Below are positions 33,907 through 42,755 of a stretch of DNA of 64,000 bases, piece after piece. The number at the start of each line of letters is the position of its first letter. Within the stretch, counting starts at the first letter, position 1. Source of the stretch: Pseudomonas huaxiensis. GTDB lineage: Bacteria; Pseudomonadota; Gammaproteobacteria; Pseudomonadales; Pseudomonadaceae. The stretch lies in contig NZ_QKVL01000022.1 of NCBI RefSeq assembly GCF_003231275.1, forward strand, positions 40,621 through 104,620, given 5' to 3'. Below the pieces are notes generated by a model. That model was not told the origin of the DNA. It saw nothing but the letters and a program-made list of their open reading frames with translations, and made no database searches. Position numbers and translations under genes: made by a program.

Positions 33907-33925
33907 TATGCCGCAGCGCATCGCG
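33868..33925. repeat. 58-bp direct repeat, right copy
   Basis: Nearly identical (56/58) to 29662-29719. It marks the right boundary of the AT-rich island. The sequence after it departs from the left copy within one base. Confidence 0.9.
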
Positions 33926-33941
33926 CCGAGCCGGCGCGATG
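33919..33941. terminator. Hairpin between the island and the LysR gene
   Basis: Perfect 9-bp GC-rich stem CATCGCGCC / GGCGCGATG with a 5-nt loop (GAGCC). It lies 14 bp past the end of the LysR gene on the minus strand and could end transcription from either side, though no T-run is present. Confidence 0.45.
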
Positions 33942-33954
33942 TGCCGCTACCGGA

Positions 33955-34845
33955 TTATTGCGGCCACTGTTCCAGCAGGATCGACACGAACTTTTCCGCC
34001 GCCGGCGACAACGACGCCCCCCGCCGATAGACCAGCCCTAAGGTGCGGTTGACCACCGGATCGCTCAGCGGAATGCTCACCAGAGTGGGGTGGTCTGCCG
34101 CCGGCATGGCCAGGCTCGGCATCGCCGAGACCCCAAGTCCTGCTTCCACCATGCCCAGCGATGTCGACAGGTGCTGCACCTCGTAGAACCATTGCGGGCG
34201 CCAACTCAACCCCGACAAGGCGTGATCCAGCAGCATGCGGTTGCCGCTCAGGCGACCCACGCCGATCAGGCGGTAATCACTCAACTCGGACCAAGTGATG
34301 GAGGCGCGGCTGGCCAGTTCATGGTCGCGCCGGCAGGCCAGCACGAACGGCTCGTTGACCAGCGGAACGAACTCGATGTCCGGGTGCTGGCCACTCATCA
34401 TGTTGATGCCGAAGTCGGCTTCGCCGCGCAGCACCGCCTCCAGCCCTTCATTGGCACTGAGGTCGAGCAGGCGGATGCGGATTTTCGGGTAGCGCTCGTT
34501 GTACAGGCGAATCACCGACGGCAGGAAATAGAACGCGGCCGTGGGAATGCAGGCGAGGGTGACCTGGCCGACCTGGCGCTCGGCGAGTTCACGGATATTG
34601 AGAATCGAGTCGTCGAAATCATCCAGCAGACGCCGCGCTTTGGGCAGGAAGTCCCGGCCCACACTGGTCAGGCTGACTTTGCGCGTGGTGCGGTCGAGCA
34701 GGGCAGTGCCCAGCCCTTCTTCGAGCTTCTTGATGCGCCGGCTGAGGGCCGGTTGAGACAGGTGCAGCGCGTCCGCTGCCTCGTGGAAGCTGCCAAGTTC
34801 GGCGATTTTCACGAAAGATCGAATGTCCTGAAGCTCGTATTCCAT
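33955..34845 (-). CDS. LysR-family regulator of the tricarboxylate/oxalomesaconate-type locus
   Basis: 296 residues with the N-terminal helix-turn-helix (DIRSFVKIAELGSFHEAADALHLSQPALSRRIKKLEEGLGTALL) and a substrate-binding domain (VTLACIPTAAFYFLPSVIRLYNERYPKIRIRLLDLS). It is divergent from the PrpF-like gene across a 171-bp intergenic region that should hold its operator, and is the probable activator of the isomerase-transporter-porin genes that follow. It resembles regulators next to galD-type genes, but the inducer cannot be deduced. Confidence 0.87.
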   Translation of the reverse strand: MEYELQDIRSFVKIAELGSFHEAADALHLSQPALSRRIKKLEEGLGTALLDRTTRKVSLTSVGRDFLPKARRLLDDFDDSILNIRELAERQVGQVTLACIPTAAFYFLPSVIRLYNERYPKIRIRLLDLSANEGLEAVLRGEADFGINMMSGQHPDIEFVPLVNEPFVLACRRDHELASRASITWSELSDYRLIGVGRLSGNRMLLDHALSGLSWRPQWFYEVQHLSTSLGMVEAGLGVSAMPSLAMPAADHPTLVSIPLSDPVVNRTLGLVYRRGASLSPAAEKFVSILLEQWPQ

Positions 34846-35016
34846 TAGGTTGCCTCAACGAAGAAAGGGCGTGCGGAGCGCGTGTCCCACCTTAATCAAA
34901 TCATGCGCCAATCGCAATAATCGCTCTGATCTTTGCATTTGAATGACTGTAACTTCCCTGACACTCTTGCTCCCAGAACATCAAACAACCCGATTGATTA
35001 GCAAGAGTTGGTAATC

Positions 35017-36099
35017 ATGCAACGAATTCCTTGTGTGCTGATGCGCGGTGGCACCTCCAAAGGGCCGGTATTTCTGGCCTGGGACTTGCCTGCTGCCGTG
35101 GAAGAGCGCGATGAGCTGCTGCTCGACCTGATGGGCTCGGGTCACGAACTGGAAATCGACGGCATTGGCGGCGGCAGCCCGCAAACCAGCAAGGTAGCGA
35201 TTGTCAGCCCGTCGCTGCACGGAGACGCAGACGTGGACTACCTGTTTGTTCAGGTGATGGTCGCCGAGCGCCGGGTCGACACCGCGCCCAATTGCGGCAA
35301 CATGCTCTGCGCCGTCGGCCCATTCGCCATCGAGCAGGGCCTGGTGAAGGCCAAGGGCGAGCGGACCCGTGTGCGTATTCGCAACCTCAACACCGGCACC
35401 TTCGTCAACGCCGACGTGCAAACGCCGGGAGGTCAGGTCAACTACGAAGGCAACACCGCTATCGACGGCGTCCCCGGGACTGCCGCCCCGGTTCAGTTGA
35501 CCTTCCTCGACGCTGCAGGCAGCAAGACCGGCAAACTGTTTCCCACCGGCCAAGCCCGTGATCTGATCAACGGCATCCCGGTAACCTGCATCGACATGGC
35601 CATGCCCATGGTGCTGATCGAGGCCAGCGAAATGGGCAAGCGCGGCGATGAAACCCCGGCCGAACTGGACAGTGACGTCGATTTCCTCAAGCGTCTGGAA
35701 AGCCTGCGATTGCAAGCAGGGCTGGCGATGGGCCTGGGCGATGTCAGCGACAAGGTGATTCCCAAGCCGGTGCTGGTTTCCAGGCCGGTTGCCGGCGGTA
35801 CGCTCTCGGTGCGTTACTTCATGCCGCACAAATGTCACCGGGCGCTGGCGATCACCGGCTCCATCGGACTGGCGACTGCATGCGCCACGCCTGACAGCGT
35901 CGTGGCCGGGTTGCTGGGCGACGGCGCCGAAGCCAGACCGACCCGCGTACGCATCGAGCACCCCAGTGGCGGCATCGATGTGGTCCTGACGTATACCGGC
36001 AAGAACGGCGAGACCATCCGCGCCTCGGTGGTCCGCACGGCTCGCAGGCTGTTCTCGGGAATGGTCTACGCGCCAGTTTCCCAACGGTTGGTCGGCTGA
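35017..36099 (+). CDS. PrpF/GalD-family isomerase (4-oxalomesaconate tautomerase or aconitate isomerase)
   Basis: 360 residues from the ATG at 35017 (MQRIPCVLMRGGTSKGPVFL), where RGGTSKG is the family signature; a second is EIDGIGGGSPQTSKVAIVSPS, and NCGNMLCAVGPFAIEQGLV holds the conserved cysteine of the diaminopimelate-epimerase-like fold. PrpF relatives isomerise methylaconitate or trans-/cis-aconitate, while GalD tautomerises 4-oxalomesaconate in gallate breakdown. No gallate dioxygenase (GalA) is nearby, whereas a CitMHS citrate carrier is, so isomerisation of an imported tricarboxylate such as trans-aconitate looks at least as likely as the gallate role (inference). Confidence 0.82.
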   Translation: MQRIPCVLMRGGTSKGPVFLAWDLPAAVEERDELLLDLMGSGHELEIDGIGGGSPQTSKVAIVSPSLHGDADVDYLFVQVMVAERRVDTAPNCGNMLCAVGPFAIEQGLVKAKGERTRVRIRNLNTGTFVNADVQTPGGQVNYEGNTAIDGVPGTAAPVQLTFLDAAGSKTGKLFPTGQARDLINGIPVTCIDMAMPMVLIEASEMGKRGDETPAELDSDVDFLKRLESLRLQAGLAMGLGDVSDKVIPKPVLVSRPVAGGTLSVRYFMPHKCHRALAITGSIGLATACATPDSVVAGLLGDGAEARPTRVRIEHPSGGIDVVLTYTGKNGETIRASVVRTARRLFSGMVYAPVSQRLVG

Positions 36100-36150
36100 T
36101 CGGGCCAACCCACTCAATGCATCAGCACAATTCCAAAAACGGGTGATGCC

Positions 36151-37467
36151 ATGAAAGTCGTTAAATCGCTCTACTTCCAAATTGTCTGTGCCGTGCTGCT
36201 GGGCGTGCTGGTCGGGCATTTCTGGGCCCAGCAGGCGATTGCCCTGAAGCCGCTGGGTGATGCCTTCATCAAACTGGTGAAGATGATGATCGCGCCGGTG
36301 GTGTTCTGCACCATCGTGACCGGCATCGCCGGAATGAGCGACAAAGCCTCGCTGGGTCGCCTGCTGAGCAAGACCATGCTGCTGTTTCTCGGGCTCACGG
36401 TGGTCAGTCTGATGATCGGCCTTGCGGCGGTCTACCTGTTCCAGCCCGGCGCCGGAATGAACATCGACCCCACCCAGTTGAGCACCGCAGGCTTGTCCCA
36501 GTACACCGACTCGGCGGCGAAGCTGAATGTGGTGGACTTCTTCATGCACATCATCCCGGACACCTTCATTGGCGCGTTCAACAAAGGTGAAGTCCTGCCG
36601 GTGCTGTTTATCGCCGTGCTCAGCGGGTTCGCCTTGTCGTCCCTGGGCGAGCGCGGCAAGCCGGTGCTGGCGGTGCTTGAGTCGGCCTCGCACATGGTGT
36701 TCAAGATCTTCGCCTACCTGATGCGCTTCGCCCCGATCGGCGCCTTCGGTGCCCTGGCCTTTACCGTGGGCCAGTACGGCATCACCTCGTTGGGCTCGCT
36801 GGCCAAGCTGATCATGACCCTGTACATCGCCTGCGGCTTCTTTGTTGTCGTGGTACTGGGCAGCATCTGCCGCGCCAACGGTTTCAGCCTGTGGAAACTG
36901 TTGCGCTATCTGCGCGAGGAATTCCTGGTGGTGCTGGGGACATCGTCCACTGAACCGGTGATGCCGCGCATGCTGGAAAAACTCGAGGCGCTGGGCTGCA
37001 AGAAGAGCGTCGTCGGACTGGTCCTGCCCACCGGCTACTCGTTCAACCTTGATGGCACAGCGATCTATCTGTCCCTGGCGGCGATCTTCATTGCCCAGGC
37101 GTGCAATATCGAACTGGGCGCCGGACAGGTCATTACCATGCTGGCGATCATGCTGCTGTCGTCCAAGGGCGCCGCCGGCGTCACCGGCAGCGGCTTCGTC
37201 GCCCTGGCCTCGACCTTGACGGTGATCCACGACATTCCCCTGGCTGGCCTCGCGTTGCTGATCGGCATCGACCGGTTCATGTCCGAAGCCCGGGCCCTGA
37301 CCAGCCTGGCCAGTAATGCCGTCGCTACCGTGGCCATCGCCATTTCGGAAAAAGCCTGCGACCGCCAGGTGCTGCTCGACACCCTGGATGGCAAGGTTGC
37401 GCCGCCGGCGGTGGTCAAACCTGAGGATGCGTCCTGGCAGAGCAGCAACGCGCCCGGACACAGCTAA
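36151..37467 (+). CDS. DctA-family dicarboxylate/amino acid:cation symporter
   Basis: 438 residues, about eight membrane helices plus two re-entrant loops. DctA markers are KPLGDAFIKLVKMMIAPVVFCTIVTGIAGM, the serine-rich re-entrant loop GTSSTEPVMPRMLEKLEALGC, and SFNLDGTAIYLSLAAIFIAQA. It imports C4-dicarboxylates or similar acids with protons or sodium at the inner membrane. It lies 51 bp after the PrpF-like gene and 129 bp before the CitMHS gene, so all are probably expressed together. A paralogue of the housekeeping DctA is likely elsewhere in the genome. Confidence 0.9.
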   Translation: MKVVKSLYFQIVCAVLLGVLVGHFWAQQAIALKPLGDAFIKLVKMMIAPVVFCTIVTGIAGMSDKASLGRLLSKTMLLFLGLTVVSLMIGLAAVYLFQPGAGMNIDPTQLSTAGLSQYTDSAAKLNVVDFFMHIIPDTFIGAFNKGEVLPVLFIAVLSGFALSSLGERGKPVLAVLESASHMVFKIFAYLMRFAPIGAFGALAFTVGQYGITSLGSLAKLIMTLYIACGFFVVVVLGSICRANGFSLWKLLRYLREEFLVVLGTSSTEPVMPRMLEKLEALGCKKSVVGLVLPTGYSFNLDGTAIYLSLAAIFIAQACNIELGAGQVITMLAIMLLSSKGAAGVTGSGFVALASTLTVIHDIPLAGLALLIGIDRFMSEARALTSLASNAVATVAIAISEKACDRQVLLDTLDGKVAPPAVVKPEDASWQSSNAPGHS

Positions 37468-37596
37468 ACCGTCTAACCCCCTCAAAAAACGCTCGTTAAC
37501 GTCCGCGCCGGGCCCCGTTGATCGGGACGCCCAGCGCCAAGGAGGCCGTGCGCCCGCGCGTCGGCCAAGCTGCCAATAACAACAAGAGAATTCACT

Positions 37597-38901
37597 ATGC
37601 TCGCTCTGCTCGGCCTCGCCATGGTGGTGGTGTTCACCTACCTCATCATGACCAAGCGCCTGTCTCCGATTGTCGCGCTGACTGTGGTACCGATCGTCTT
37701 CGCCGTTATCGGTGGCTTTGGCGGCACCACCGGCAAAATGATGCTCGACGGCCTGAAAATGGTCGCTCCCTCGGCGGCGCTGCTGCTGTTCGCGATCTTG
37801 TTCTTCGGCTTGATGATCGACGCCGGCCTGTTCGATCCGCTGATCCGCAAGATCCTCAAACGGGTCAACGGCGACCCGATGAAGATCGCCATCGGTACCG
37901 CGCTGCTGTCGCTGGTGGTTGCTTTGGACGGTGATGGCACCACCACCTACATGATCACCTGCGCCGCCATGTTGCCGCTGTACAAGCGCATCGGCATGAA
38001 CCCGATGATCCTGGCCACGATCGCCATGCTGTCGTTGAGCATCATGAGCGGCATGACGCCGTGGGGTGGACCGGCAACCCGCGCCATCGCGGCATTGGGG
38101 CTGGACGCCGGGGAATACTTCGTGCCCTTGCTACCGACCATGATCGGTGGCGCGATGTGGGTCGTGTTCACTGCCTTCTTGCTGGGCCGTGCCGAACGCA
38201 AGCGCATCGGCAATATCCAACTGCAAAGCGGCGGTGGCGACTGCTACATCAACCAGATTCTCGGTGACACCCCGCACAAGCGTCCCAAGCTGGCTTACGT
38301 CAACCTGGTGCTGGTGATCGCGGTGATGATTGCGCTGGTGATGGGGGTCATGCACTCGGCGATTCTGTTCCTGATCGGTTTCGTCGTGGCACTGATGATC
38401 AACTACCCGCAACTGGACATCCAGAAAGAGCGCATCCTCGCCCACTCGGGCAACGCCATGACCGTGGTGCTGCTGGTGTTTGCCGCGGGCGTCTTCGCCG
38501 GGATCTTCTCGGGCACCAAGATGGTCGACGCCATGGCGCAAACCCTGGTGGAGTGGATTCCTCCGTCGTGGGGGCACCTGTTCCCGTTGGTGGTGGCCAT
38601 CACCAGCATGCCGCTGACCTTCGTGTTGTCCAACGATGCCTACTACTTCGGCGTGGTGCCGATCCTGGCCAATGCCGCAGCGGCTTATGGCATTGATCCG
38701 GTGGAAATCGCCCGGGCGTCGATCCTTGGCCAGCCGGTGCACCTCATGAGCCCGCTGGTGGCCTCGACCCTGTTGCTGGTGGGCATGGTCGACCGCGACA
38801 TCGGCGACTTCCAGCGCGCCACGGTCAAGTGGGCGGTGCTCACCTCGCTGGTGGTGACCGCGCTGGCCCTGCTGACCGGCGCCATCAGCCTGTTTACCTG
38901 A
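37597..38901 (+). CDS. CitMHS-family citrate (tricarboxylate) transporter
   Basis: 434 residues of hydrophobic helices, start ATG after AACAAGAG. Features of the CitMHS family are MLALLGLAMVVVFTYLIMTKRLSPIVALTVVPIVFAVIGGF at the N-terminus, VALDGDGTTTYMITCAAMLPLYKRIGMNP and SGMTPWGGPATRAIAALGL in the middle, and SNDAYYFGVVPIL near the end. These carriers import citrate as a metal or proton complex. Together with the PrpF-like enzyme it points to use of an external tricarboxylate. Inner membrane. Confidence 0.9.
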   Translation: MLALLGLAMVVVFTYLIMTKRLSPIVALTVVPIVFAVIGGFGGTTGKMMLDGLKMVAPSAALLLFAILFFGLMIDAGLFDPLIRKILKRVNGDPMKIAIGTALLSLVVALDGDGTTTYMITCAAMLPLYKRIGMNPMILATIAMLSLSIMSGMTPWGGPATRAIAALGLDAGEYFVPLLPTMIGGAMWVVFTAFLLGRAERKRIGNIQLQSGGGDCYINQILGDTPHKRPKLAYVNLVLVIAVMIALVMGVMHSAILFLIGFVVALMINYPQLDIQKERILAHSGNAMTVVLLVFAAGVFAGIFSGTKMVDAMAQTLVEWIPPSWGHLFPLVVAITSMPLTFVLSNDAYYFGVVPILANAAAAYGIDPVEIARASILGQPVHLMSPLVASTLLLVGMVDRDIGDFQRATVKWAVLTSLVVTALALLTGAISLFT

Positions 38902-38991
38902 CGTACCCCCGTTTCCCTCCTTCTGGCACGCCCCCGATCCCGCGGGCGTCTGCCGGGCTGCGCCTTCAATAACAACAATGAGTCGCCTGTC

Positions 38992-40245
38992 ATGAACACT
39001 CTGCTTATCCGCGGTGCCGTGTTTCCTCTGTTCGCGCTGCTGCCGCTGGCAGCCGCCAATGCCGAAGGCTTTGTCGAGGACAGCAAGCTGAAGCTGCAAC
39101 TGCGCAACGTCTACTTCAATGAGAACTTCCGTGACGAACACGGCATGAGCGCCCGTGCGGCGAGCACCGCCAAAAGCGAACGGACCGAGTGGGCCCAGGG
39201 CTTTCTGCTCGATTATCAGTCCGGCTTTACCGCCGGCACCGTAGGCGTGGGCGTCGATGCCATGGGCCTGTCGGGTTTCAGGCTCGATTCGGGCCGCGGT
39301 CGCAGCGGCACGGGATTGATGCCGGTGCATGACGATGGCCGCGCCGCCGACGCGTTCGCCAGCGCTGGCGTGACCGCCAAGGCGCGGTTTGCCAAGACCA
39401 CGGTCAAGTACGGCACCTTGCTGCCAAAGACGCCGGTACTGATCTACAACGATGCGCGCCTGCTGCCGCAAACCTACCAGGGCGCGCAGGTCACCAGTAC
39501 CGACATCGACAACCTGACCCTCACCGGCGGGCACCTCGACCGCTTCAAGCTGCGTGACTCCACCGACAGCGTGCCGCTGGTGCCGGACGGCTACAGCGGT
39601 GACAAGAGCGGTGACTTCAACTATGCCGGGGCCGATTACAAGCTCGGCAAGAACCTGCGCCTGAGCTATTTCCATGGGGAGCTGGAAAACTTCTACCGGC
39701 AGCATTTCGCCGGCATCCAGCACGACCTGCCGCTTGGCCCTGGCGTGCTGACCAGCGACCTGCGTTATTTCCGCAGCTCCGATACCGGTTCGGCGTACAG
39801 CGGCAAGATCGACAACGACATGCTCAGCGGGTTGCTGTCCTACGCCGTGGCCGGCCACACCTTCAACGCCGGCTACCAGAAACTCAGTGGCGATGCGGGC
39901 CTTCCTTATATAAGCGGCGCGACCGTCTACTCCTTCAGTAACGTCGGCATCGGCAAGTTCATCGAGGAAGACGAGAAAACCTGGATGCTCGGCTACGGCT
40001 ATGACTTCGCGAAGGTCGGCGTGCCCGGCCTGACGTTCTCCGCCCGCTACCTGAGCGGGACCGACGGCAAGTCCAACAGCACGATCAACGAATGGGAGCG
40101 TGATACCGAACTGGCCTACGTGGTGCAGTCCGGCACCTTCAAAGGACTGGGCGTGAAGCTGCGCAACTACGTCTACCGCTCCGATTTCTCCCGTGGCCGG
40201 GACAGCAACCGCGTTTACCTGACCTACGACATCGTCCTCTGGTAA
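38992..40245 (+). CDS. OprD-family outer-membrane porin
   Basis: 417 residues with a signal peptide (GAVFPLFALLPLAAANAEG) and the mature start FVEDSKLKLQLRNVYFNENF, the usual OprD opening. RTEWAQGFLLDYQSGFTAGTVGVGVDAMGLSGFRLDSG is a strong family block, and the chain ends in RVYLTYDIVLW with an aromatic C-terminus. OprD/OpdX porins let specific small carboxylates or amino acids cross the outer membrane. Following the citrate-type carrier by 90 bp, it should serve the same substrate. Confidence 0.9.
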   Translation: MNTLLIRGAVFPLFALLPLAAANAEGFVEDSKLKLQLRNVYFNENFRDEHGMSARAASTAKSERTEWAQGFLLDYQSGFTAGTVGVGVDAMGLSGFRLDSGRGRSGTGLMPVHDDGRAADAFASAGVTAKARFAKTTVKYGTLLPKTPVLIYNDARLLPQTYQGAQVTSTDIDNLTLTGGHLDRFKLRDSTDSVPLVPDGYSGDKSGDFNYAGADYKLGKNLRLSYFHGELENFYRQHFAGIQHDLPLGPGVLTSDLRYFRSSDTGSAYSGKIDNDMLSGLLSYAVAGHTFNAGYQKLSGDAGLPYISGATVYSFSNVGIGKFIEEDEKTWMLGYGYDFAKVGVPGLTFSARYLSGTDGKSNSTINEWERDTELAYVVQSGTFKGLGVKLRNYVYRSDFSRGRDSNRVYLTYDIVLW

Positions 40246-40295
40246 GCCGCGCCGACGGTCAGGGTATTCATGGGTCTGGGTAAAGGAAGAGAGCC

Positions 40296-41969
40296 GTGTC
40301 ATTCAAATCGAAAATGCTGTTGCTGACCCTGTTGCCTGTGCTGGTATTCGCGGTACTGCTCGGCGTAGCCACCAGCGTCACGCTGATGGTTCGCGCCGAG
40401 CAGGACGTGGCCGAAACCCGCGAACGCCTGTTGGCCGAGCCCCGCGAGCGGCTTGCCGACTACGCGAGTATCGCCCGTACGGCAGTGGCGGATCTCTATG
40501 AGCAGGCGACGCCCGGAGATCTGAGCGGGCGGGCGCTGGCCATCGCCCGGCTGTCAGGGATGAAGTACGGCGATGACGGCTATTTCATCGGTTACGACAG
40601 CCAGGTCGTACGCCTGTTTCGCGGCGACAGCGGTGAGGGTGTCGGAATCAATATGAGTGAGCGCAAGGACAAGAATGGCGTCTATCTCAACCGCGAGATG
40701 GTGGCGGCCGCGAAAAGCGAACGCCATTTCGTCAGCTATTCAGGCGCGTTGATCGACACCGCACGGGTGGTGCCCAAGCTCGCCTACAGCTTTTACCTGC
40801 CCAAGTGGGACATGGTGGTGGTCACCGCCGTCAATCTTGACCGTATCGAGGCGCGGGTTGTCGAGGTCAGGGCTCACCTCGCCGAGCGGATGCGCAGCCT
40901 GATCGGCGGGATCGCGCTGGTGACGCTGGGGTTGCTCGGAGTCATCGCTATTCTGGCCCGGCTGCTGGTCAACGGCAGCCTTCGGCCATTGGGCCGGATT
41001 CGCGCGCATCTCGATGAAATCGCTGCCGGCGAAGGTGACCTGACCCGCCGTCTACCGGTGACAAGGGATGACGAGTTCGGCCGGCTCGGGGTGTCGTTCA
41101 ACGCCTTCGTCGACAAGATTCATGCGCTGGTCAGTCAAAGCGTGGCGATGGCGCAACAATTGGGCGGCGCGGTGGACGAGGTGGCGGAGCAATGCCGGCG
41201 GATAGATCAGGCCATGGAGCGTCAGCGCCAGGAAACCGAACAGGTGGCGGCCGCGGTCAATCAGATGTCGGCGGCGGCGCAGGAAGTCGCGGTCAGCGCC
41301 CAGCACGCCTCGGACGCCGCACTGCAAACCGACCAGCAATCCCGGCATGCTCGCCAGGTGGTGGATGCCAGCAGCGTAAAGATCCAGTCCCTGAGCGCCA
41401 ACCTGTCTGACGCGGGAAGTGCCTTGCAGGGATTGCAGGCCGATGTGGCGGCAATCGTCACCGTACTCGACGTCATCCGCTCGATTGCCGGTCAGACCAA
41501 TCTGCTGGCGCTCAATGCCGCCATTGAGGCAGCCCGGGCCGGTGAGGCGGGGCGTGGCTTTGCGGTGGTCGCCGACGAAGTCAGGGCGCTGGCCAGTCAC
41601 ACCCAGCGCAGCACCGAGGAAATCCAGGTCACCCTGGAACGGCTGGAGCGGGCCACCGGCAGCGTGGTGGGTTCCATGCACCAGTCCACCGAGGCTGGCG
41701 AGGGCGCGAGTGCCCAGGCCGGCCAGGCCGACCGGGCGCTGGGCGAGATTGTGGCGTTGATCACCACAATCAACGAGATGAATGCCCATATCGCCAGCGC
41801 CGCCGAGGAACAGACGTCGGTGGCGGTGGAAATCAACCGCAGCGTCCATCAGATCGCCAACACCACTGACAGCGTTGCCGACCAGACCCAAAGCAGCGTC
41901 CAGACCGTGGATGCGCTGCGCACCATCGGCCAGCGCCTGCAGGGCCTGTTGGGTCAGTTCCGGATTTGA
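40296..41969 (+). CDS. Methyl-accepting chemotaxis protein with sCache_2-type sensor
   Basis: 557 residues with a GTG start after AAAGGAAGAG. TM1 is at about 8-30; a single-Cache domain follows (MKYGDDGYFIGYDSQVVRLFRGDSGEGVGINMSERKDKNGVYLNREMV...VPKLAYSFYLPKWDMVVVTAVNLDRI); TM2 is LIGGIALVTLGLLGVIAILARLLV. HAMP and a signalling domain (RSIAGQTNLLALNAAIEAAR) complete it. It sits 50 bp after the porin gene, so its ligand is probably the acid imported by this locus. Single-Cache receptors of this class often bind small organic acids (established for several members). Confidence 0.88.
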   Translation: MSFKSKMLLLTLLPVLVFAVLLGVATSVTLMVRAEQDVAETRERLLAEPRERLADYASIARTAVADLYEQATPGDLSGRALAIARLSGMKYGDDGYFIGYDSQVVRLFRGDSGEGVGINMSERKDKNGVYLNREMVAAAKSERHFVSYSGALIDTARVVPKLAYSFYLPKWDMVVVTAVNLDRIEARVVEVRAHLAERMRSLIGGIALVTLGLLGVIAILARLLVNGSLRPLGRIRAHLDEIAAGEGDLTRRLPVTRDDEFGRLGVSFNAFVDKIHALVSQSVAMAQQLGGAVDEVAEQCRRIDQAMERQRQETEQVAAAVNQMSAAAQEVAVSAQHASDAALQTDQQSRHARQVVDASSVKIQSLSANLSDAGSALQGLQADVAAIVTVLDVIRSIAGQTNLLALNAAIEAARAGEAGRGFAVVADEVRALASHTQRSTEEIQVTLERLERATGSVVGSMHQSTEAGEGASAQAGQADRALGEIVALITTINEMNAHIASAAEEQTSVAVEINRSVHQIANTTDSVADQTQSSVQTVDALRTIGQRLQGLLGQFRI

Positions 41970-42182
41970 GCGGCGGCTTGATTCTCTGGACTGTGGTGGA
42001 AAGCCAATACGATGAGAGCATGCGCAGGAAAATACCGCGCTCTGTCGCTCTTCTCATGGTGGTGGCTAGTGGCTATATTGCGTCGGGATCAGCCATATCT
42101 GTGCTGGAGAAACATGCGCCCAGTTGCTGGGCGTCGTAGCCGCCTTGTGACAGGCCCTTTGCAACGCAACGGAGCGCATGTA

Positions 42183-42713
42183 ATGAACAGACGACAGGTA
42201 TTGAAGTTGTCGGCGTTGGGCAGTGTGGTGGCCCTCAGTGCGGGTTTTGCAGCTTTACCCACAGGCGACAGGCCTGGGCTGCTGAGCATCGAGGGCGCGC
42301 AAAGATTTTTACGCACGCTAGAGGGGCAGTCATTGGTGAGCCTCAAAGGCTGGGGGCCAGCAGAGGTGTTCAACCACTGCGCACAGAGCATCGAATACTC
42401 AATGACGGGCTACCCGGAACTCAAACCGGCTTGGTTCCGCAGCAGTGCAGGCCCGCTAGCGTTTAGTGTATTTTCGGCGCGAGGGGCTATGCGCCACCCA
42501 TTGGGCGAGATCATTCCTGGCGCGCCTGCGCTGGGTGAGCCGGCCACCCAGGCTCTCGCGCTCAGTCGTTTGCAGACGGCCTTCAGCGAATTCTCCGCCT
42601 ACCCAGGCGAGTTGCAGCCACACTTCGCGTACGGCACGTTGAGCCACGCGGACTACGTCGAGGCACATGTAATGCATCTTTATAACCACATGAGCCTGAT
42701 TCGCCTGGCGTAG
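42183..42713 (+). CDS. DUF1569 protein with twin-arginine-like signal
   Basis: 176 residues from the ATG at 42183 (GGAGCG upstream). MNRRQVLKLSALGSVVALSAGFAAL is a Tat-type signal (RRQVLK). The rest resembles DUF1569, a DinB-like four-helix family: WGPAEVFNHCAQSIEYSMTGYP holds one conserved histidine, and VEAHVMHLYNHMSLI carries two more, placed as metal ligands in DinB folds. Function is unknown. It is convergent with the DapA-family gene. The 213 bp before it (41970-42182) contain no gene I can support. Confidence 0.75.
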   Translation: MNRRQVLKLSALGSVVALSAGFAALPTGDRPGLLSIEGAQRFLRTLEGQSLVSLKGWGPAEVFNHCAQSIEYSMTGYPELKPAWFRSSAGPLAFSVFSARGAMRHPLGEIIPGAPALGEPATQALALSRLQTAFSEFSAYPGELQPHFAYGTLSHADYVEAHVMHLYNHMSLIRLA

Positions 42714-42755
42714 ACAACAACGGACCGTCTCTAGGAAGGCGGCCCGGGCAATGAC

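Noticed and set aside
34981..37485. 834-residue open frame on the minus strand
   Set aside because: It is antisense to the PrpF-like and DctA genes, has a low-complexity H/Q/D/G-rich translation typical of the complement of GC-rich coding DNA, and has no family features.
38131..40302. 723-residue open frame on the minus strand
   Set aside because: Complement of the CitMHS and OprD genes, both well supported; no motifs or ribosome-binding site.
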